Source of the DNA: an uncultured Lactobacillus sp.
GTDB lineage: Bacteria > Bacillota > Bacilli > Lactobacillales > Lactobacillaceae
Assembly (NCBI GenBank): GCA_937916845.1
Contig: CALFSK010000001.1
Coordinates: 1-51,891 of the forward strand
Direction of reading: 5' to 3'
Length of the DNA stretch: 51,891 nt
Part shown: positions 7,637 through 16,206 of the stretch, piece by piece
How positions within the stretch are numbered: the first letter of the stretch is position 1
Layout of the letters: each line of letters starts with the position of its first letter
Notes under the pieces: model-generated
Seen by the model: only the letters and a program-made list of their open reading frames with translations
What the model was told of the DNA's origin: nothing
Database searches by the model: none
Position numbers and translations under genes: made by a program

Positions 7637-8674
7637 TTAGTTATTATCCGCATCAAACGGTGCAGTTAGCACAATCTTACCTAACATCTGTCCAGATTCA
7701 ACGACCGCATGGGCCGTTTTCAAGTTCGTTGCGTTGATGCCTTCAAGCACGCGCTTGGTCGTCGGTTGCAACACCCCTTGGTCAACTAACTCAGCGACCC
7801 GTGCCAAGATCATCCCCTGTGTCGCCATGGCAGTGAGCTGATAATTTGCTTTGGTGAACATGAACTCCCACGCAAAGTTTAAGCTCTTGGGCTTCAATAG
7901 GTCCATTGGCAGTGGCTGTTGATTGGTCACCACGGCAACAATCGTTCCCAGTGGTCGAACTAACGGAGCGACAATTGGTAAATAAAGGTCGGTCGAATGC
8001 AAAATAACCGCGTGATCAACACTGTCGTACCCCGCCGCCTGTAATTGCTTGGCCAAGTCATCGTGATAATCCAGCACAACGTCAGCGCCTAACTGCTTGA
8101 CCCAAGCGGTCGTTGCTGGTTTACCGGTTGTCGTAATCACGGTCAAACCGGCCCATTTGGCTAACTGAATCGCAATCGAACCGACACCACCAGCACCGTT
8201 AACGATTAGGACGGTTTTGCCGAGATTGGCTTGCCGTTCCGCTTTTAACGGTAACTTTTCAAACAACGCTTCCCAAGCCGTCAGCGTGGTCAACGGTAAG
8301 CCCGCCGTCTGTGCGACCGACCAATTTTTGGGTGCCAAGGCAACTAACCGTTCATCAACCAACTGGTACTGCGCGTCGCTGCCTGGTCGATCGACCGCAC
8401 CAGCGTAATAAACCAAGTCATCGGTCATAATTGAAGTGACCCGGTCCCCCACAGCAAGGACCTTACCCACAGCGTCAAACCCAAGAATCCGCGGGTCGCT
8501 AGTCGCTGCCTGCCCCTGACGTTGCTTAGTATCGATTGGATTGACCGCGGTTGCTAGGACTTCCACTAGCAGATCACGTCCCTGTGGCTGTGCAACTTCA
8601 ACCTTGATATCCTGAAAACTAGCCGGATCACTAATGGGTAATCCTTGATATAGACCGACCGCTTTTGCTTGCAT
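7637..8674 (-). CDS. Zinc-type alcohol dehydrogenase-like / quinone oxidoreductase (MDR family)
   Basis: 345 residues of the medium-chain dehydrogenase/reductase superfamily. A GroES-like N-terminal domain (AVNPIDTKQRQG, LGFDAVGKV) is followed by a Rossmann domain with NGAGGVGSIAIQLAKWAG for NADP binding. The Cys/His ligands of true zinc alcohol dehydrogenases are not seen, so it belongs to the zinc-independent YogA/AdhZ-like quinone oxidoreductase group that reduces small carbonyls or quinones. The substrate is unknown. The gene ends close to ddl and starts 21 bases after the DUF2785 gene, so the two are probably co-transcribed. Confidence 0.85.
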   Translation of the reverse strand: MQAKAVGLYQGLPISDPASFQDIKVEVAQPQGRDLLVEVLATAVNPIDTKQRQGQAATSDPRILGFDAVGKVLAVGDRVTSIMTDDLVYYAGAVDRPGSDAQYQLVDERLVALAPKNWSVAQTAGLPLTTLTAWEALFEKLPLKAERQANLGKTVLIVNGAGGVGSIAIQLAKWAGLTVITTTGKPATTAWVKQLGADVVLDYHDDLAKQLQAAGYDSVDHAVILHSTDLYLPIVAPLVRPLGTIVAVVTNQQPLPMDLLKPKSLNFAWEFMFTKANYQLTAMATQGMILARVAELVDQGVLQPTTKRVLEGINATNLKTAHAVVESGQMLGKIVLTAPFDADNN

Positions 8675-8695
8675 TCCTGTGACTTCCTTCCAAAC

Positions 8696-9667
8696 TTATC
8701 CTAAAAACTCTAATTCATCATCCAAATAATCGACCACGGCGGTTGGAAAATCATCGTGTAACGCCATGGCTTCGAGTAACCGATTCCGGTTAAAGACGCG
8801 TGTCCACGCCGCTTCCGTACCTGGTGCTGGCTGCATCACCATCGAGCGGTGCCAGCCCTTCATCGCCATCAGCAGGTAATCACTGTATAACTCATCCTTA
8901 TTCGTAATGAGTGCCAAGTATGTTGATAGCCGTTCCGGTTCACCGTAGATTAAAGGCGTACTCAACCGTTGGTAACGGCTGATAATTGCGGCTAACATTA
9001 ATAGTTTATCCGCACGCGCCAATTGTGCTTCGTCCGCGAGTTCGTCTAACAAGTTACCAATGTGCGTGTAGGCGTGGGCCCAACCGTGGGTCCCAACAAA
9101 CCCCCGCGTATCATTTTCCAATAAAACGTAGACCGTGAACTGGCTGACTAACTGTTGGAGTCGCGCATCGGTCATAAACGTCACACCAGCGTGATCTGCG
9201 TATAACAATACGGACAGGAGTAATACGGAAAAGGACCGCACAAACACCGCATCATTTTCTGGCTCATTGATGTGGGCGAATAGTTGATCATCTTGAACCA
9301 ACCAATCAAAAATGGTGCCGAGTTGATCGGCAGTCAATAGTTGTTGTTGCAACGCTTCGTTCAATAGGTAATAACAACCCCGGTCGCGAATAGCTGGGTT
9401 CAATGAACCAACGTGACTGAGCAACTGTTCAAGCTGTTGATCCGTAATTTCGGTCAACGTCCCCGCATCCAAACCAGTACGCAATTCCTGAACTAAATCC
9501 AGAATATCGTCTTCAGGCGTGCTGACCGTCGTTGCCGGCGTTGGCTCTAGCTGATCAATCACCGTTCCCAATCGTTGTGGTAGTGACTGATATAACTTGC
9601 CAGCTCGTAATTCTTGTCTAATTTCTAATACTGAAGCTTTTACTTGCGCTAATTTTTCTGCTTGCAT
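8696..9667 (-). CDS. DUF2785 family protein
   Basis: 323 residues, all-helical and soluble, without signal peptide. The conserved blocks RDRGCYYLLNEAL, FVGTHGWAHAYTHIGNLLDEL and GEPERLS are those I associate with DUF2785, a family of unknown function with HEAT-like character. The invariant His residues in HGWAHAYTH might bind a metal or ligand; this is inference. It is the first gene of a likely two-gene unit with the dehydrogenase. Confidence 0.8.
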   Translation of the reverse strand: MQAEKLAQVKASVLEIRQELRAGKLYQSLPQRLGTVIDQLEPTPATTVSTPEDDILDLVQELRTGLDAGTLTEITDQQLEQLLSHVGSLNPAIRDRGCYYLLNEALQQQLLTADQLGTIFDWLVQDDQLFAHINEPENDAVFVRSFSVLLLSVLLYADHAGVTFMTDARLQQLVSQFTVYVLLENDTRGFVGTHGWAHAYTHIGNLLDELADEAQLARADKLLMLAAIISRYQRLSTPLIYGEPERLSTYLALITNKDELYSDYLLMAMKGWHRSMVMQPAPGTEAAWTRVFNRNRLLEAMALHDDFPTAVVDYLDDELEFLG

Positions 9668-9854
9668 AATGACCTCGTAATATCCAATTTAAGTTCTATT
9701 TTAGCATGTTGACCAAGCGCTGCCCATGGAAGACGACTGATTCTAACAGAAACGCTAGGAATTTCTGAGATGAAAGGGGCGCGTTACCAAATCGCAATTA
9801 TGCCATCCAGTAACCCGCCCATGGTGGTCTCCACCCGTTCAATTGTGTTTTAAT

Positions 9855-10784
9855 TTAATTTTTGACCGTTGGTTGGGGCAAGATATCCACTTGCGACTTG
9901 ATGAATTTGGCCGATGCGCTCAATTGTTCGCGTTCGTCCGCAGTTAAATCAAGTTTGATCAAGGATTCAATCCCGTTCTTCCCAATGACCGCTGGCATCC
10001 CCACGTACGTCCCAAACTCTGGGTCGTACGCTGAAACGGGACAAGCTAACTGTGCATCCGCACTGACTGCTTCGGCTAAACGCACCCCGCAAGTCGCAAT
10101 CGCAAAGTTGGTGTAATGTTTCCCAGCCATCACGGCAAACGCGCCTTGCCGTGCATCCTCTTCAAGGGCCTTCAAGTCTAAGCCCTCAAAGTTTTGAATT
10201 GGTTGACCGTTAACGCTAACCGTTGACCACGCAACAAACTGCGAGTTCCCGTGTTCACCGTAAACGTAACCCGAAACATTTTTACCATTCGTATGCACCG
10301 CTTGACCAACGTACTTTTGCATCCGCGCCGTATCCAAGAACGTTCCCGTTCCGAATACCCGGTTACGTGGAAAGCCCGTCATCCGTTGCAAGTAATCCGT
10401 CATGACGTCGCACGGGTTCATGATATCAATCAGAATTCCCTTGAAGCCGGACGCGACAATTTTAGGCGCAATGTCCCGCACAATGGCCTGGTTAGAGTCA
10501 TATTCGCCAAAACGACCCTTGCTACTAGTCATGTCGATGGCTTTAATATTCCCCGAAGCAATAATTAAAACTTCCGCATCGGCCAACGCCGAGTAGTCGT
10601 TTAAAATAATCTTCGTGGTTGAACTTAGTCGTGCCGAAGCATCATCTAAATCAAGTTTTTGAGCAGTCGCTAACGCTTCGTTCTTATCGATTAAAACTAA
10701 TTCGTCAACGGTCCCTTGTTGGACCAACGTATAAGCAACGGTCGCACCGACTTGTCCTAACCCGATCACACCATATTTACGCAT
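9855..10784 (-). CDS. hicD: L-2-hydroxyisocaproate dehydrogenase (L-LDH/MDH family)
   Basis: 309 residues. N-terminal NAD site GVIGLGQVGATVAY; catalytic Asp151, Arg154 (GTFLDTARM) and His178 (GEHGNSQ). The segment NPCDVMTDYL and the loop IASGNIKAIDMTSSKG differ from L-lactate dehydrogenase (NPVDI) and resemble L-HicDH of lactobacilli. The enzyme reversibly reduces 2-oxo acids from branched-chain amino acids to hydroxy acids with NADH, so it may work in the same catabolic route as the BcaT at 39125. The start ATG follows GGGG. It is monocistronic. A plain L-LDH cannot be fully excluded. Confidence 0.85.
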   Translation of the reverse strand: MRKYGVIGLGQVGATVAYTLVQQGTVDELVLIDKNEALATAQKLDLDDASARLSSTTKIILNDYSALADAEVLIIASGNIKAIDMTSSKGRFGEYDSNQAIVRDIAPKIVASGFKGILIDIMNPCDVMTDYLQRMTGFPRNRVFGTGTFLDTARMQKYVGQAVHTNGKNVSGYVYGEHGNSQFVAWSTVSVNGQPIQNFEGLDLKALEEDARQGAFAVMAGKHYTNFAIATCGVRLAEAVSADAQLACPVSAYDPEFGTYVGMPAVIGKNGIESLIKLDLTADEREQLSASAKFIKSQVDILPQPTVKN

Positions 10785-10974
10785 TGTGCAAACCCCATTC
10801 TGTAGTTTATTTTACTTCGTTTAGCGTACCTTGTAGGGCGTTCAAAGTCAAGCGGGGCGCGGTCTCATGCGATTTTAATAAATTAATTTTTCTAGCTGAT
10901 TTACTTGCTTTTCGTAAGTTAGGATTCAGATAAAAGATGTCGTCTGGACGGGACCAAAAATCTGGTACAAAAAC
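10785..10974. other. Intergenic upstream of hicD
   Basis: Carries the hicD promoter region. On the minus strand a TTGACT lies 17 bases before TACGCT, a weak match. Nothing else is visible. Confidence 0.35.
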
Positions 10975-11014
10975 TTAAAAAAGCTGTCCAGAAATTTTTC
11001 TGAACAACTTTCTC
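10975..11014 (-). terminator. Terminator-like hairpin downstream of metQ (distal)
   Basis: Minus strand AAGTTGTTCAGAAA pairs (two G-U) with TTTCTGGACAGCTT, followed by TTTTAAG. It is the stronger of two tandem hairpins after the methionine transporter operon. Confidence 0.75.
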
Positions 11015-11063
11015 TCTTATTACAGTCGAAACGTGTGCAAAAAGGCAGCTTGTTCCGCTTAAC

Positions 11064-11105
11064 CCAAAATCAGCGACTATTCCAAACCCAGGAATAATCG
11101 CTGAT
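11064..11105. terminator. Hairpin downstream of metQ (proximal)
   Basis: AAAATCAGCGA(C/T)TATTCC pairs with GGAATA(A/G)TCGCTGATTTT around a seven-base loop. The T run is only four bases on each strand. It sits about 40 bases after the metQ stop codon. Confidence 0.65.
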
Positions 11106-11146
11106 TTTACGTTAATGCTCACAAACTAACCGCCTGTGGTCACACT

Positions 11147-11965
11147 TTAATTATTGGATACGGGCATGATGGCACCCTTGTACTTCGTCTTGATCCATTG
11201 TTGGGTACTTTTAGACGTCAACGCCTTCATCAACTTCTTGATGGCTGGCTTGTTTTGATCGCCCTTTCGAACAGCCACAATGTTTGCGTATGGTGAATCT
11301 GATTTTTCTAGCGCAATGGCGTCCTTAGTTGGGTTCAAACCGGCTTGCACCGCGTAGTTCGCGTTGATAACGACTGCGTCACCTTCGTTGTTCTTGTAGA
11401 ACTGAGCCATTAGCTTAGGTTCGTACGAATGCTTGAACTTCAAGTGACGCTTGTTCGTTTTAATATCATTAAAACTAGCTGACGTTAAATCCGTTCCGGG
11501 CTTTAAGGTAATTAACCCGGCATCTCTGAACAATGTTAAGACCCGGCCGTAGTCGGCAACGTTGCTGCTTACAAGAACGGTTGCACCGTTCTTCAAGTCT
11601 TTTAAGTTCTTGACCTTCTTAGAAAAGACACCGATTGGTTCCAAATGCACGGCCCCTGCGGAAACGAGCGTCCCGTTATTTTCCTTGTTCCAATTCTTCA
11701 AAAATGGCACGTGTTGGAAATAGTTGGCATCCAATTCCTTTGATGCCAACGCCTTATTTGGTAAAACGTAGTCTTGGAAAACTTTGATCTTTAAGTCAAC
11801 GCCCTCTTTTTTAAGTTGCGGCTGAATGTGCTTTAAAATTTCAGCGTGTGGGACTGAGGAAGCCCCAATTGTAATGGTATTGCTTGATGACGACTTACCG
11901 CATCCCACTAACAGAAAGGCGGTTGCTGCGACTGCTAATAATCCTAAAATTCCCTTTTTTTTCAT
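11147..11965 (-). CDS. metQ: Methionine ABC transporter substrate-binding lipoprotein
   Basis: 272 residues. A signal peptide with lipobox LLVGC (Cys at 22) is followed by the NlpA/MetQ fold: TIGASSVPHAEILKHIQP, then VFQDYVLPNKALASKELDANYFQHVPFL, a block characteristic of MetQ. It binds methionine outside the membrane and feeds the MetNP importer. It is the last gene of metN-metP-metQ, 26 bases after the permease stop, and is followed by two hairpins. Transcription is set by the T-box leader at 13729-13985. Confidence 0.93.
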   Translation of the reverse strand: MKKKGILGLLAVAATAFLLVGCGKSSSSNTITIGASSVPHAEILKHIQPQLKKEGVDLKIKVFQDYVLPNKALASKELDANYFQHVPFLKNWNKENNGTLVSAGAVHLEPIGVFSKKVKNLKDLKNGATVLVSSNVADYGRVLTLFRDAGLITLKPGTDLTSASFNDIKTNKRHLKFKHSYEPKLMAQFYKNNEGDAVVINANYAVQAGLNPTKDAIALEKSDSPYANIVAVRKGDQNKPAIKKLMKALTSKSTQQWIKTKYKGAIMPVSNN

Positions 11966-11991
11966 CTCAAATGCCTCCTAAAAATTCTCTC

Positions 11992-12684
11992 TTAATTTGC
12001 CCGTTTGTCGATTCGACGAACGGCCCAGTCCCCAATGAATTGGAAAATAAACACAATGATTACGATAATCACCGTTGCAACTAACGTAATCGCATTATTA
12101 TTCGACTGAAACCCATCTTGGTACGCAAGGGTTCCCAACCCACCAGCCCCGATTGCACCGGCCATAGCCGTATAACCAATCAAACTGATGGTCGTGACGG
12201 TAATCCCGGAAACCAATGCTGGCATACTTTCTGGTAACAAGACCTTCCGAATGATCTGCCACCGCGTTGCGCCCATAGATTCAGCGGCTTCCACGACCCC
12301 GTGATCGAGTTCATGAAAGGCTAATTCAACCATCCGGGCATAAAACGGTGCGGCGGAAATAATCAATGAAGGTAACGCTGCGCGCGGTCCGATAATCGTT
12401 CCGACCAGTTTTTGCGTAATCGGCAATAATAGCACGATCAAAATGATGAATGGAATCGACCGGAAAACGTTCACGAACAACGCGACTAGCCAATTTAACA
12501 CTTTGATCAACGGATTGTGACTATTCGTAGTTTCAAATAGTAGCAATCCTAAGGCCAGTCCCAAAATTGCGACGACGATCATTGAACCAACGGTCATCCA
12601 TACCGTTTCCCAAGTTGCGGAGAACATATTGCCCCAATCAACGTTTGAAAATTGAAAATACGAACTTAACCCCTGACTATTCAC
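11992..12684 (-). CDS. metP: Methionine ABC transporter permease
   Basis: 230 residues with five to six membrane helices. The permease EAA-like loop EAAESMGATRWQIIRKVLLP (about residues 130-150), which contacts the ATPase, is intact, as is the typical NVFRSIPFIILIVLLLP. Its start overlaps the metN stop by eight bases, a sign of translational coupling. Confidence 0.93.
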   Translation of the reverse strand: MNSQGLSSYFQFSNVDWGNMFSATWETVWMTVGSMIVVAILGLALGLLLFETTNSHNPLIKVLNWLVALFVNVFRSIPFIILIVLLLPITQKLVGTIIGPRAALPSLIISAAPFYARMVELAFHELDHGVVEAAESMGATRWQIIRKVLLPESMPALVSGITVTTISLIGYTAMAGAIGAGGLGTLAYQDGFQSNNNAITLVATVIIVIIVFIFQFIGDWAVRRIDKRAN

Positions 12685-13708
12685 GGTTCAATACCTCCGT
12701 TTCTACGCGCATCTTTTGTAAGTAAGCGAGCGCCCCATCAATCTGCGTCCGGTCCCCCGTCAATTGGAGGTATAACGACCCAATCGCGCCTTCTTGTGTC
12801 TGGTGAATCCCACCTTCAATAATGTTCAAGTCCAGTGGGTACTGTTTCAGCATTTCCGAAACGATCGGCAATTGCGCCTGATCACCGTGGAAGGTCAGCT
12901 TAACAATCGTACCGTTTGGATACTTGGCTAACAACTGATCCACAACAACCGTGGTATCGTTCAAGGACGGCGTGACTTCTTCATTAACGAAGCGTTTTGT
13001 AACCGCTTGTTTTGGCCGTTTAAAGACTTCTAAGACCGGCCCCTTTTCAACGATCTTACCATCCTCCATCACGGCCACGTGGTCCGCAATTTTACGAATT
13101 ACGTGCATCTCATGTGTAATCAGTACAATGGTTAAGTGTAATTTCTGGTTAATTGCTAATAATAAATCTAAAACTTCATCCGTTGTTTGTGGGTCCAACG
13201 CGCTAGTCGCTTCATCAGACAACAGGATCTGAGGGTCATTCGCTAACGCCCGGGCAATCCCCACCCGCTGCTTTTGACCACCGGATAATTCTGACGGGTA
13301 AGCCGTTTCCCGACCAGCTAGCCCAACTAAATCGGCTAAGTGTTCAGCCTTTTGCTTCGCTTCAGCTTTACTTTTGCCCGCAATCTCTAAAGGAAACATG
13401 ATGTTTTCTAAGACGGTCCGCGACCAAAGTAAGTTAAAATGTTGAAAGATCATCCCAATTTTATGCCGTTGTTCCCGTAACGGTGCGCCGCTTAACGCGG
13501 AAATCTCGACCCCGTCAATATTGACCGAACCACTCGTTGGTGTTTCCAGCCCGTTCAGCATCCGCATTAGCGTACTCTTACCAGCACCAGAATAACCAAC
13601 GATTCCATAAATATGTCCGTCCTCGATCTTCAAATTAACATCTTGGACCGCATGGACACTCCCCTGTTTGGCATCAAAGGTTTTCGTCACATCTTTAAAT
13701 TCAATCAA
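12677..13708 (-). CDS. metN: Methionine ABC transporter ATP-binding protein
   Basis: 343 residues. Walker A GYSGAGKST (38-46), signature LSGGQKQR, Walker B ILLSDEATSALD and the switch histidine ITHEMHV are intact. The C-terminal 90 residues form the NIL/ACT-like regulatory domain of MetN, which in homologues binds methionine and inhibits transport (family knowledge). First gene of the operon. The ribosome site AGGAGG lies just after the T-box leader. Confidence 0.95.
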   Translation of the reverse strand: MIEFKDVTKTFDAKQGSVHAVQDVNLKIEDGHIYGIVGYSGAGKSTLMRMLNGLETPTSGSVNIDGVEISALSGAPLREQRHKIGMIFQHFNLLWSRTVLENIMFPLEIAGKSKAEAKQKAEHLADLVGLAGRETAYPSELSGGQKQRVGIARALANDPQILLSDEATSALDPQTTDEVLDLLLAINQKLHLTIVLITHEMHVIRKIADHVAVMEDGKIVEKGPVLEVFKRPKQAVTKRFVNEEVTPSLNDTTVVVDQLLAKYPNGTIVKLTFHGDQAQLPIVSEMLKQYPLDLNIIEGGIHQTQEGAIGSLYLQLTGDRTQIDGALAYLQKMRVETEVLNRE

Positions 13709-13728
13709 ATCGATTCCTCCTTACACAT

Positions 13729-13985
13729 AAAAAAACTTCCCGTTCTGCAGATAATTACGGTCATAATTATCAACAGGACGAGAAGCTCGGTCTCGTGGTA
13801 CCACCCATTTTTACAATTAGCTCACACTAATTGTCTCAAGAGTTCTAACAAACTCCGCACGATAATGGGTGCGACTCAAGCCTGACTTACGAATTCGCTC
13901 ACCAGACTTCATTACTCCAAGACCATCTTCGGCTTCATGATTAATCCCTTTGCACCAACCCGGGACTCTCTAAGTAATCATAACC
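13729..13985 (-). promoter_or_regulatory. T-box riboswitch before metNPQ
   Basis: On the minus strand the leader holds AGAGAG, then a distal stem TCCC/GGGA with GGTTGGTGCAAA in the loop. The conserved T-box GGGTGGTACCACGAGACCG follows (about 13788-13808). The last part is a long terminator, CTTCTCGTCCTG...with ACTTCCCGTTCTGCAG, ending in seven T (13735-13729). Two ATG triplets (13938-13936 and 13925-13923) are candidate methionine specifiers; I cannot tell which one is in the specifier loop. Uncharged tRNA-Met would stabilise the antiterminator and turn on methionine uptake. Confidence 0.93.
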
Positions 13986-14088
13986 ACGTACTCATCTTTT
14001 CAAAATGATAAATTTTTTAATCAATTGTTAATGTTGCTCGATGTACTGAGTATACCCGACCAACATTCTGGTTGTCAAGAGTTCCAGA

Positions 14089-14397
14089 TTAGTCCACATC
14101 GATTAACCATGCAACCCCGTCTTCAACACTGTTTAACGCGTCGTAGTTAGCGGACAGCGCCGGATTAACAGCAACGACCGTACCATTGATAGGCGCGTTA
14201 AATTCGGAGACCGCTTTAGTTGCTTCAACACTTAGAAAAGCAGATTTCTGACTAATTTTGTCACCCACGGCGGGTAACTCGGCGTATTTGATTTCACCCA
14301 AAGCTTCATGAGCCGCCTTAGTTAATCCTAACCGCGTCCGACCATCAACATCCTTAGTCCAAAAGTAATTTGCGTCTTCACTCATACTTAACACCAT
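14089..14397 (-). CDS. gcvH: Orphan glycine-cleavage H-like lipoyl protein
   Basis: 102 residues, shorter than true GcvH (about 125-130). The lipoyl hairpin SVEATKAVSEFNAP places the modified lysine at Lys61, followed by the half-turn GTVVAVNPAL. No gcvT or gcvP lies in the window. In Firmicutes a lone GcvH serves as carrier in lipoate transfer to other complexes; that role is inference here. AGGAAAG precedes the ATG. It lies 20 bases after rodA and is probably its last co-transcribed partner. Confidence 0.85.
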   Translation of the reverse strand: MVLSMSEDANYFWTKDVDGRTRLGLTKAAHEALGEIKYAELPAVGDKISQKSAFLSVEATKAVSEFNAPINGTVVAVNPALSANYDALNSVEDGVAWLIDVD

Positions 14398-14417
14398 GCT
14401 TTCCTAAAATTTTTTAA

Positions 14418-15620
14418 CTATTCAAACCGGTCATTACGACTAAACATGTATGACTTGTAATGGTACCGCATCGACATAATTAGTCCAATCCCGGCCATGT
14501 TAGCAATTAAAGCTGAGCCCCCTTGACTGATAAACGGCAATGGAATCCCGGTCATCGGTAACAGTCCGATACTCATCCCAACGTTTTCAAACACGTGGAA
14601 CAAGATCATCATGATAACCCCAGTTGAGATATAAGCATAAAATTCATTCTTAGTATCAAAAGTCACCCGGATCATTTGGTAAATCAACAAGAAATATAGC
14701 AAGATCACAACGGCCGCCCCAACGAACCCAAAGTTTTCCCCAATAACGGAGAAAATCATATCAGATTCACGCACCGGCACGGTCACGTGGGACACGTTGA
14801 AACCGCGTCCCGTGATTTGTCCGGAACCAATGGCTTTCATACTTTGCCAAACTTGGTACGCGTTGTTAGACGTATCCGTAGATGGATTCAACCAAGTATC
14901 AATCCGTGCGAACTGGTACTGCTTGAAACCAAGTGCTTCCAAGATATGCCGACCACTATTCGAAATCACTAAATATAAAGCCGTCGCAGCAACCACAAAC
15001 ACCACCGTAAACGTTGGTGCAAGTAACCGCCAAGAAATTCCTGAGACGAGGATGACCCCACCTAAGATAGCAAAGAACACCAACATCGTCCCAAAGTCAT
15101 TTTGTAACTTTAGCAGGATGGCAACCGGCACCATGTACGCGACCAGTTTCCCGATCAACTGCCAATCGCCAGCCGTGGAGTGCGTCGGGTTCTCCGTATT
15201 ATGCATCGTCACGACCCGCCCCATCATTAAGATGAAGGCCGGTTTCATGACTTCCGAAGGCTGGAAGGTCAGCGAGCCAACCCCAAACCAACTTTTGGCC
15301 CCGGTACTATTAAACATTGCCTTACTATAAAATATCAAAACGGCCGCTAATAGAAATATCCCGAACCAATACGCAATCGGAGCGACCCGCCAGAGCTGTT
15401 CTGAATCAAACTGCATGATGATGACAGCCAGCGCTGTCCCAATAACGAACCACATCAACTGTGAAATAACTTGTTTCGTCACGTTCACAGAACTTGAGTC
15501 GTGTACGGCGGCAACGTAGATCGAGGCTAACCCGATCAAGCCTAGCATCATCACTGAAAATATGATACCCCAGTCAATTCGTGAGTCTTCTTGACCACGG
15601 AGTCTAGATTGTTCTGCCAC
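14418..15620 (-). CDS. rodA: RodA/FtsW-family peptidoglycan glycosyltransferase
   Basis: 400 residues with about ten membrane helices of the SEDS family. Typical blocks are GAKSWFGVGSLTFQPSEVMK, the loop with VPVRESDMIFSVIGENFGF, and GIPLPFISQGGSALIANMAG near the C-terminus. SEDS proteins polymerise lipid II together with a class B PBP. Its neighbour mbl/mreB favours the rod-elongation paralogue (RodA) over FtsW. It is part of the chain mbl, yidD, DUF2969, rodA, gcvH. Confidence 0.92.
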   Translation of the reverse strand: MAEQSRLRGQEDSRIDWGIIFSVMMLGLIGLASIYVAAVHDSSSVNVTKQVISQLMWFVIGTALAVIIMQFDSEQLWRVAPIAYWFGIFLLAAVLIFYSKAMFNSTGAKSWFGVGSLTFQPSEVMKPAFILMMGRVVTMHNTENPTHSTAGDWQLIGKLVAYMVPVAILLKLQNDFGTMLVFFAILGGVILVSGISWRLLAPTFTVVFVVAATALYLVISNSGRHILEALGFKQYQFARIDTWLNPSTDTSNNAYQVWQSMKAIGSGQITGRGFNVSHVTVPVRESDMIFSVIGENFGFVGAAVVILLYFLLIYQMIRVTFDTKNEFYAYISTGVIMMILFHVFENVGMSIGLLPMTGIPLPFISQGGSALIANMAGIGLIMSMRYHYKSYMFSRNDRFE

Positions 15621-15660
15621 AAATAACGCTCCTTAATTTTAATTCCTTTAAGATACGTTT

Positions 15661-15704
15661 AATTATACAACAACCTGGCCCCGAATAAACGGAACCAGGT
15701 TGAA
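15661..15704 (-). promoter_or_regulatory. Hairpin and candidate -10 ahead of rodA
   Basis: On the minus strand AACCTGG pairs with CCAGGTT around a GC-rich interior (15704-15669). GTTG and a perfect TATAAT (15667-15662) follow. The hairpin lacks a T run, so it could be a partial terminator or an mRNA processing site. The -10 would give rodA its own promoter. Confidence 0.35.
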
Positions 15705-15717
15705 GGTTTACTAAAAA

Positions 15718-15945
15718 TTAGCCTTTGTGTAAGTGATAGGCTGACAAAACTTCTTGTAAGCTTTCATCAAACGACTTGCTGTGTGCAAATGGTTGATTAT
15801 CACTCATCATTTCGGCTTCATAGCGGTCACCATTTTGAATGACCTGACCAATGATTTGTTTGCCAATTAGGACTTCCGTTACCGTTTGGTCATTGACCTT
15901 GGTTTCGTTTAAAGTCACAGAAATTGATTTATCTTTTTTTGACAC
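15718..15945 (-). CDS. DUF2969 family protein
   Basis: 75 residues, soluble. The sequence [22 protein letters not shown] then [13 protein letters not shown] is the pattern I associate with DUF2969, a small lactobacillales family of unknown function. Its start overlaps the end of yidD by 17 bases, so it is translationally coupled within the shape operon. Confidence 0.8.
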   Translation of the reverse strand: MSKKDKSISVTLNETKVNDQTVTEVLIGKQIIGQVIQNGDRYEAEMMSDNQPFAHSKSFDESLQEVLSAYHLHKG

Positions 15946-16201
15946 TCGTTTTATCCTCCCTAAATAGCGGGTTACGGCGCAACGTGAAATTGTCCGGAAC
16001 CGGGTCTAATCCACCCTTAACTAACGGCTGGCACCGTAAGACCCGGGCAATTCCCATGAGACCACCCTTGAACCAGCCAAACTTTTCAACGGCGCCTAGT
16101 GCGTAGTTGGAACAGGTTGGCTGATACCGGCAGTGCGACGGTGTAAACGCAGAAAAGGCCCGTTGATAAAAACGAATGCCTTTCATTAATAGCCGCTTCA
16201 T
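15929..16201 (-). CDS. yidD: Membrane protein insertion efficiency factor YidD
   Basis: 90 residues. The whole family pattern is present: YQRAFSAF then [31 protein letters not shown] and a closing GGLDPVP. YidD is an amphipathic inner-membrane-associated protein that helps YidC-dependent insertion. It starts five bases after mbl. Confidence 0.95.
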   Translation of the reverse strand: MKRLLMKGIRFYQRAFSAFTPSHCRYQPTCSNYALGAVEKFGWFKGGLMGIARVLRCQPLVKGGLDPVPDNFTLRRNPLFREDKTSVKKR

Positions 16202-16206
16202 GGGTG

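Noticed and set aside
10919..11122. 67-residue minus-strand reading frame
   Set aside because: It runs through both terminator hairpins after metQ and has no ribosome site or recognisable protein features.
13613..13885. 90-residue plus-strand reading frame
   Set aside because: Antisense to the start of metN and to the T-box leader. The conserved RNA elements explain the sequence.
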